A stretch of DNA of 64,000 nt from RZZS01 sp964491785 (GTDB lineage Bacteria; Pseudomonadota; Alphaproteobacteria; Micavibrionales; Micavibrionaceae). Shown here one piece after another: positions 60,787 through 64,000 of this stretch; within the stretch, counting starts at the first letter, position 1; each line of letters starts with the position of its first letter. Made by a program: the position numbers and the translations under genes. The DNA lies in assembly GCA_964491785.1 (NCBI GenBank), contig CAZBGS010000002.1, positions 340,637 to 404,636 on the forward strand, in the 5' to 3' direction. Below the pieces are notes generated by a model. That model was not told the origin of the DNA. It did not search any database and saw only the letters and a list, made by a program, of their open reading frames with translations.

Positions 60787-61335
60787 TTACCGGCCGCTGA
60801 GGAAATCGTCTGCGGATACTGGCGCGCCGATAGTTTCTTTTGCCTTCTGCTGATTGGTTGCCCCAAGGTCGGAGAGGTTGGCGGATGCGATTGATTGCGG
60901 CGGTCTTGGCGCAAGCGACCACAAAGCGTTCACCAGCACCAGCAGCAGAATTATCCCGGCGACCGCACCGGCAAAACGGAGAAACGAACCGGTTCCTGAA
61001 GACTGCACCTGATGCGCTTCGCCTCCAACGGCAAAGCCTTGAGATAAACCGCGGGATTTTTCGAGAGCCGAGCTTACCGCCATCAAGGCGCCGGTAGCTT
61101 CCTCCAGTCCGGGGAAGGCGGCGATTTCAAGCGGCGCTTCCTTGTCCTTCTTGAGGATCAGGGAATATTTGCCGCCAGGGGCTTCGCTCTCCCTGATCTC
61201 GAAAGCGCATGACTGGGTTTCGGCGATATTCATGTGCCATAGCACCGGCCGCACCGCCTGCGGAAACGACAATACGAGCTTGCCGTCCACTATTTTGGCT
61301 TGCGAAGAAGAATTTTTCAAAACTTTTGCCAACAT
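60787..61335 (-). CDS. unknown membrane protein between the DotM- and DotL-type genes
   Basis: A 182-residue protein with a soluble N-terminal domain (SFPQAVRPVLWHMNIAETQSCAFEI in two halves), a single membrane helix at about 118-138 (FAGAVAGIILLLVLVNALW) and a short Ser/Ala-rich tail. Its ATG overlaps the DotM stop (TAATG), and DotL starts 22 bases after its own stop. No known Dot/Icm protein is recognised. Position suggests it joins the coupling complex. Confidence 0.65.
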   Translation of the reverse strand: MLAKVLKNSSSQAKIVDGKLVLSFPQAVRPVLWHMNIAETQSCAFEIRESEAPGGKYSLILKKDKEAPLEIAAFPGLEEATGALMAVSSALEKSRGLSQGFAVGGEAHQVQSSGTGSFLRFAGAVAGIILLLVLVNALWSLAPRPPQSIASANLSDLGATNQQKAKETIGAPVSADDFLSGR

Positions 61336-62603
61336 TATTTTCTGCCTCCTGAACTGGATCTGGCTGTTGCCGATTGTTTTACCCCGCCTGATTTGCCCGG
61401 TTGCTTGACAGCTCTTTTCTTACTGCTCTTAGAGTAATCCAGCTGGGGAATCGGCCGCGCGCGCGGCGAAGCCATATATTCTGTAATGCTCTGCACAGCT
61501 TCTTCCATTTTAGGCCTCGGGATCGGTCGCATGGTAATTTTTTCCGCTTTGAAATGCGCCATCGCTCCCAAAGCTTCAAGATGAAACGCCTGCCTGCCGA
61601 GATTATTGAGCGGATACCATAAATGGCGATCATGGCCGCGAAGCCATACGAACTGCGACGGCGAAAGCACGCCGCCCTCTTCCCGCGCTACCAGCAGCGC
61701 CCTTAACAATGCGGTGTTCTGAAATGCATGCTGGTTACATGCGGAAAGAACCTGTGCGGCAAGATCCTTGTTCGCCAGCACCGCTCTCGCCGATTTCAGC
61801 AGCTTGCTGCTGACCCTCAGCCCTTTTTCAGGCGTCCAGCATCTGGCGAGATCGCTCAGCATATTATCGGCATCGGTGCGTTTTCTCGATGCCTTTAGGC
61901 AAAACGCCGCAAGCAATACCTGCTTGTAAGGCTCCAGCCTGAGCGCCCCTCTCCATGGCGGCCCGAGTTGCTTTGTGAACGCAGCGAAGGCCGCCTGTTC
62001 GTCGACATGCCCGTCGGGCACCGGAATGCTGTTATAGGCTAACCATTCTTCCGGCCCCAACGCCTCGGCGAACAGCGGTAGCTCGGCAGGCACCGGGGTT
62101 CCGGGGGGACGCGGCGGCTGGTTGGCCGGATTGAAGCGGACGAAAGGAGAAATCACGGGAAACGTGATCGCCTGAAACCCGAGCAGTCCATCAAGGGTAA
62201 GCTTCCTGCGGTAATGGGTTTTCGGCCCGTACTGATAGGCCCAGATTCCGAGAAATCCCAGGAAACCGATAAAAAACCACCGTAACGGTTCAAGAGCCAT
62301 CGCCGAGAGAAGATGCATGGTGCTGTCGTTAAGGCAGACGCCGGGCTGCTCCGGGTTTCTCACCAGGGCGCAATTGGCCGGCAGTTTTGGCACCTTCTTT
62401 ACGGTTTCCTCATAGGGAATCCTTATTCCCCGCCAGGTAATGGTGTAATCCTCGTCCACGAAAAGCGTCACGGCCTTCATTTCGGCGTAACGTATCCAGC
62501 GGATTCCGTCCTTTATCTGATACTCGAAATTGTGCCATATAAGCCAGCCGAGCGCGATAAAAACCACACCCAGTATCATCCAGCCTACGGCGGCATCGCT
62601 CAT
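61335..62603 (-). CDS. DotM/IcmP-type type IVB secretion protein
   Basis: A protein of about 422 residues that partners DotL in the coupling complex. An N-terminal membrane helix (AVGWMILGVVFIALGWLIW) and a second one near residue 110 are followed by the DotM cytoplasmic domain, recognisable from RGHDRHLWYPLNNLGRQAFHLEALGAM, read over about residues 325-350. A basic tail follows. ATG 62603 is chosen; a TTG at 62627 would add eight residues. The order DotM, unknown protein, DotL, pilin-like C forms one operon. Confidence 0.86.
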   Translation of the reverse strand: MSDAAVGWMILGVVFIALGWLIWHNFEYQIKDGIRWIRYAEMKAVTLFVDEDYTITWRGIRIPYEETVKKVPKLPANCALVRNPEQPGVCLNDSTMHLLSAMALEPLRWFFIGFLGFLGIWAYQYGPKTHYRRKLTLDGLLGFQAITFPVISPFVRFNPANQPPRPPGTPVPAELPLFAEALGPEEWLAYNSIPVPDGHVDEQAAFAAFTKQLGPPWRGALRLEPYKQVLLAAFCLKASRKRTDADNMLSDLARCWTPEKGLRVSSKLLKSARAVLANKDLAAQVLSACNQHAFQNTALLRALLVAREEGGVLSPSQFVWLRGHDRHLWYPLNNLGRQAFHLEALGAMAHFKAEKITMRPIPRPKMEEAVQSITEYMASPRARPIPQLDYSKSSKKRAVKQPGKSGGVKQSATARSSSGGRK

Positions 62604-62776
62604 TGTATCCGGTGCTTTGTCAGCCAAAATTCAGAGACCTTTGTGATAATGGAAACGATAAACTTCCAGAATACTTAATATATCAGAAAAAAAATGGCAA
62701 AACCAATAATGAGGCCGAAATGTTAATATTGCCCTTACGGGCCTTGTTTGTTATATCATCCTGTCCTTCGACATAA

Positions 62777-62852
<76 letters not shown>

Positions 62853-62872
62853 CTTTCCAGCGGGTCCATTCC

Positions 62873-63988
62873 GGGCACATAGGTAACAGGTGACACTATT
62901 ACGTCAAACGGGTTGGTGGCTGGTTCCACTCTGTTCTCCATTTCATCGAAGAAGCCTATATCGTATTTCATAAAACTGACAAGCCAGATTTTATCCTCCA
63001 CTTCGCGGATACCGACCTTTTATCCAGCAAAAACAGAGCTTAAGTTGATTTTGCGTTTACCGATACAGATACGTCCGCAGATGGATACGGTAATGATTCT
63101 GTCGGCGAACGGATAATCGATATCCGGCAGGCCGCGGTAGATGCGGGGTGAAGGTGTATACAGTTCAGCCGGATATTTCATGTTGATTGCCTGATGCGGC
63201 CGCTCGTTGTTGTAGCGTTTCGTAAAGCGGTCGAGCTTTTCCTGCTGTTGCAGGAGGTTGTAAGCTGGCGGTTTTGTGGCTTCTTTTTTCAGGGTCAGGT
63301 GCATGCGTTCATGCCGCCCGTTCTGCTGCGGACATCCGGGTTTGATGCGCTCGATGCCGATACCGAGGCGAAGCCACCACACCGAGAGTTTCGAGAGGCC
63401 GAACAATGCATTCGGGGAAGCAAACGGCAACCCGTTATCGGTACGGATGGTACAGGGAAGGCCGTACTCTTTGAAAGTCTCTTCGAACACGGCAAAGGCG
63501 TGCGGTTCTTTAGTGCTCTCAAGGCCCTCACAGGAAAGCAGGTACCTTGAATGATAGTCCGTAACGGTCAGAGGATAGCAGTATTGCCGGTTGCCGAGCA
63601 GGAACTGGCCCTTGTAATCGGCGCACCACAGGGAGTTCGGTTTTGTGACATGTTCCAGTGTCGTGCCCTGGGCTTTGTATCTCCTGCGCTTGCGACGAGT
63701 AACCAGTCCGTGCCGGTCCAGCACTGCATGCACGGTGCTGATCGCAGGCGGATGAATATGCGGATACTGGCGGATAAGCTTCTCGCGGATCTTGGGCGCG
63801 CCCCAATGTGGATATTCCTGCTTGAAGTACAGTATCGAACGTTCGATCTGGAAAGGCAGGCGGTTGGCATGCCGGTAAGGCCGACGGGACCGGTCGTTCA
63901 GCCCCTCGATGCCGCAGTCCTTGTAACGCTCGTAAATCTTGTAGCCGTGTTCTCCGTCAGCACAAGTTGGACAAATAGAGGCCCATTG
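62873..63988 (-). pseudogene. IS481-type transposase, broken by an in-frame stop
   Basis: The DDE integrase core is clear: LWCADYKGQFLL, LTVTDYHSRYLL, RTDNGLPFAS and GIGIERIKPGCPQQNGRHERMH, with the N-terminal HTH-like YKIYERYKDCGIEGLNDRSRRPY upstream of the GTG at 63733, in two halves. Translation stops at TAA (63022-63020) in FAG-stop-KVGIREVEDKIWLVSF, yet the same frame continues with the normal C-terminus (KYDIGFFDEMENRVEP, NPF). A Gln codon to TAA change explains this. The N-terminus also lacks a start and shows a frame disturbance near 63943-63965. The final codons read through into the tRNA. Confidence 0.85.
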
Positions 63989-64000
63989 TTAAGGTGATGT
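62873..64000 (-). mobile_element. IS481-family insertion sequence, degraded, running off the right edge
   Basis: The transposase reading frame and its typical C-terminal parts lie between the tRNA-Thr gene and the right end of the window. The end nearest the tRNA is probably within 62873-62897 (ACATAGGTAACAGGTGACAC); I could not confirm its partner because the other end is outside the window. The transposase carries a nonsense codon and a damaged start, so the copy is inactive. Confidence 0.75.

Overview
The window looks like a chromosomal segment of an alphaproteobacterium. The evidence is an NDUFA12-like complex I accessory protein next to mlaD and a DUF2155 protein, a ~600-residue class I ribonucleotide reductase alpha chain, the eukaryote-type NADP isocitrate dehydrogenase, the giant (~1590 residue) NAD-glutamate dehydrogenase, and a ClpS-ClpA pair. 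LPS heptose synthesis (hldE), BamB and MlaD show a Gram-negative envelope. Isolated DotL/DotM-type genes, pilin-like proteins and LamG/DUF1566 proteins recall Micavibrio-like and deep-branching Rhodospirillales/Rickettsiales-like genomes, but the order cannot be fixed from the sequence alone.

Layout. 1-3 kb: glyQ-glyS and pyk on the minus strand. 3-9 kb: nrdA, msrB, small redox and hypothetical genes, a prolyl-tRNA editing protein, a CnoX-like thioredoxin/TPR protein, a Lon N-domain protein and a Trm112-like protein. 9-13 kb: a minus-strand operon (YfgM-like, bamB, der) with stop/start overlaps. 13-15 kb: icd and a YkuD L,D-transpeptidase. 15.8-18.7 kb: a compact five-gene block (NifX-like, two MinD-type ATPases with inserted ferredoxin domains, NifX-like, DUF134 regulator) typical of anaerobes, preceded by two palindromes. 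18.8-22.8 kb: a LamG/DUF1566 surface protein, a CIRCE-controlled Hsp20 operon with a tiny basic ORF between the two Hsp20 genes, and a LapG-type protease fused to an MshEN-like domain. 23-30 kb: hldE, two lipoproteins (one FlgO-like), a pilin-like protein coupled to a D,D-carboxypeptidase, and an AT-rich glutamine-synthetase-like protein. 30-39 kb: clpS-clpA, a second pilin-like protein, a receiver/degenerate-deaminase fusion, NDUFA12-mlaD-DUF2155, hrcA-unknown-grpE, and a receiver without its phospho-acceptor. 39.5-48 kb: tRNA-Pro, a 1163-residue FecR/beta-propeller/RTX-like protein and NAD-GDH. 48-57 kb: PEBP, LpxH-like phosphoesterase, dnaX-ybaB, an ArsP_2-type 10-TM protein, xthA and uvrA. 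57-64 kb: a candidate small RNA, an operon of DotM, an unknown membrane protein, DotL and a third pilin-like protein, tRNA-Thr, and a decayed IS481-type element.

Most of the window is housekeeping. The signals I consider most worth pursuing are: (i) a dispersed family of three pilin-like paralogues sharing a C-terminal aromatic-VLL-R type ending, one of them translationally coupled to a DotL-type coupling ATPase; (ii) a single-chain MshEN-LapG fusion that could act as a one-component c-di-GMP-gated protease, with a large FecR/RTX-type protein elsewhere in the window as a speculative substrate; (iii) a CIRCE operator on the Hsp20 operon with hrcA in the same window; (iv) a receiver fused to a deaminase fold that has lost its zinc cysteines; (v) a structured, terminator-ended small RNA candidate on the plus strand between two minus-strand genes.

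No gap between annotated genes exceeds 300 bases. The longest are 57396-57673 (tandem repeat and small RNA candidate), 24486-24753 (terminator and a GC hairpin) and 38741-38975 (weak hairpins, AT-rich). No rRNA genes or CRISPR arrays were seen.
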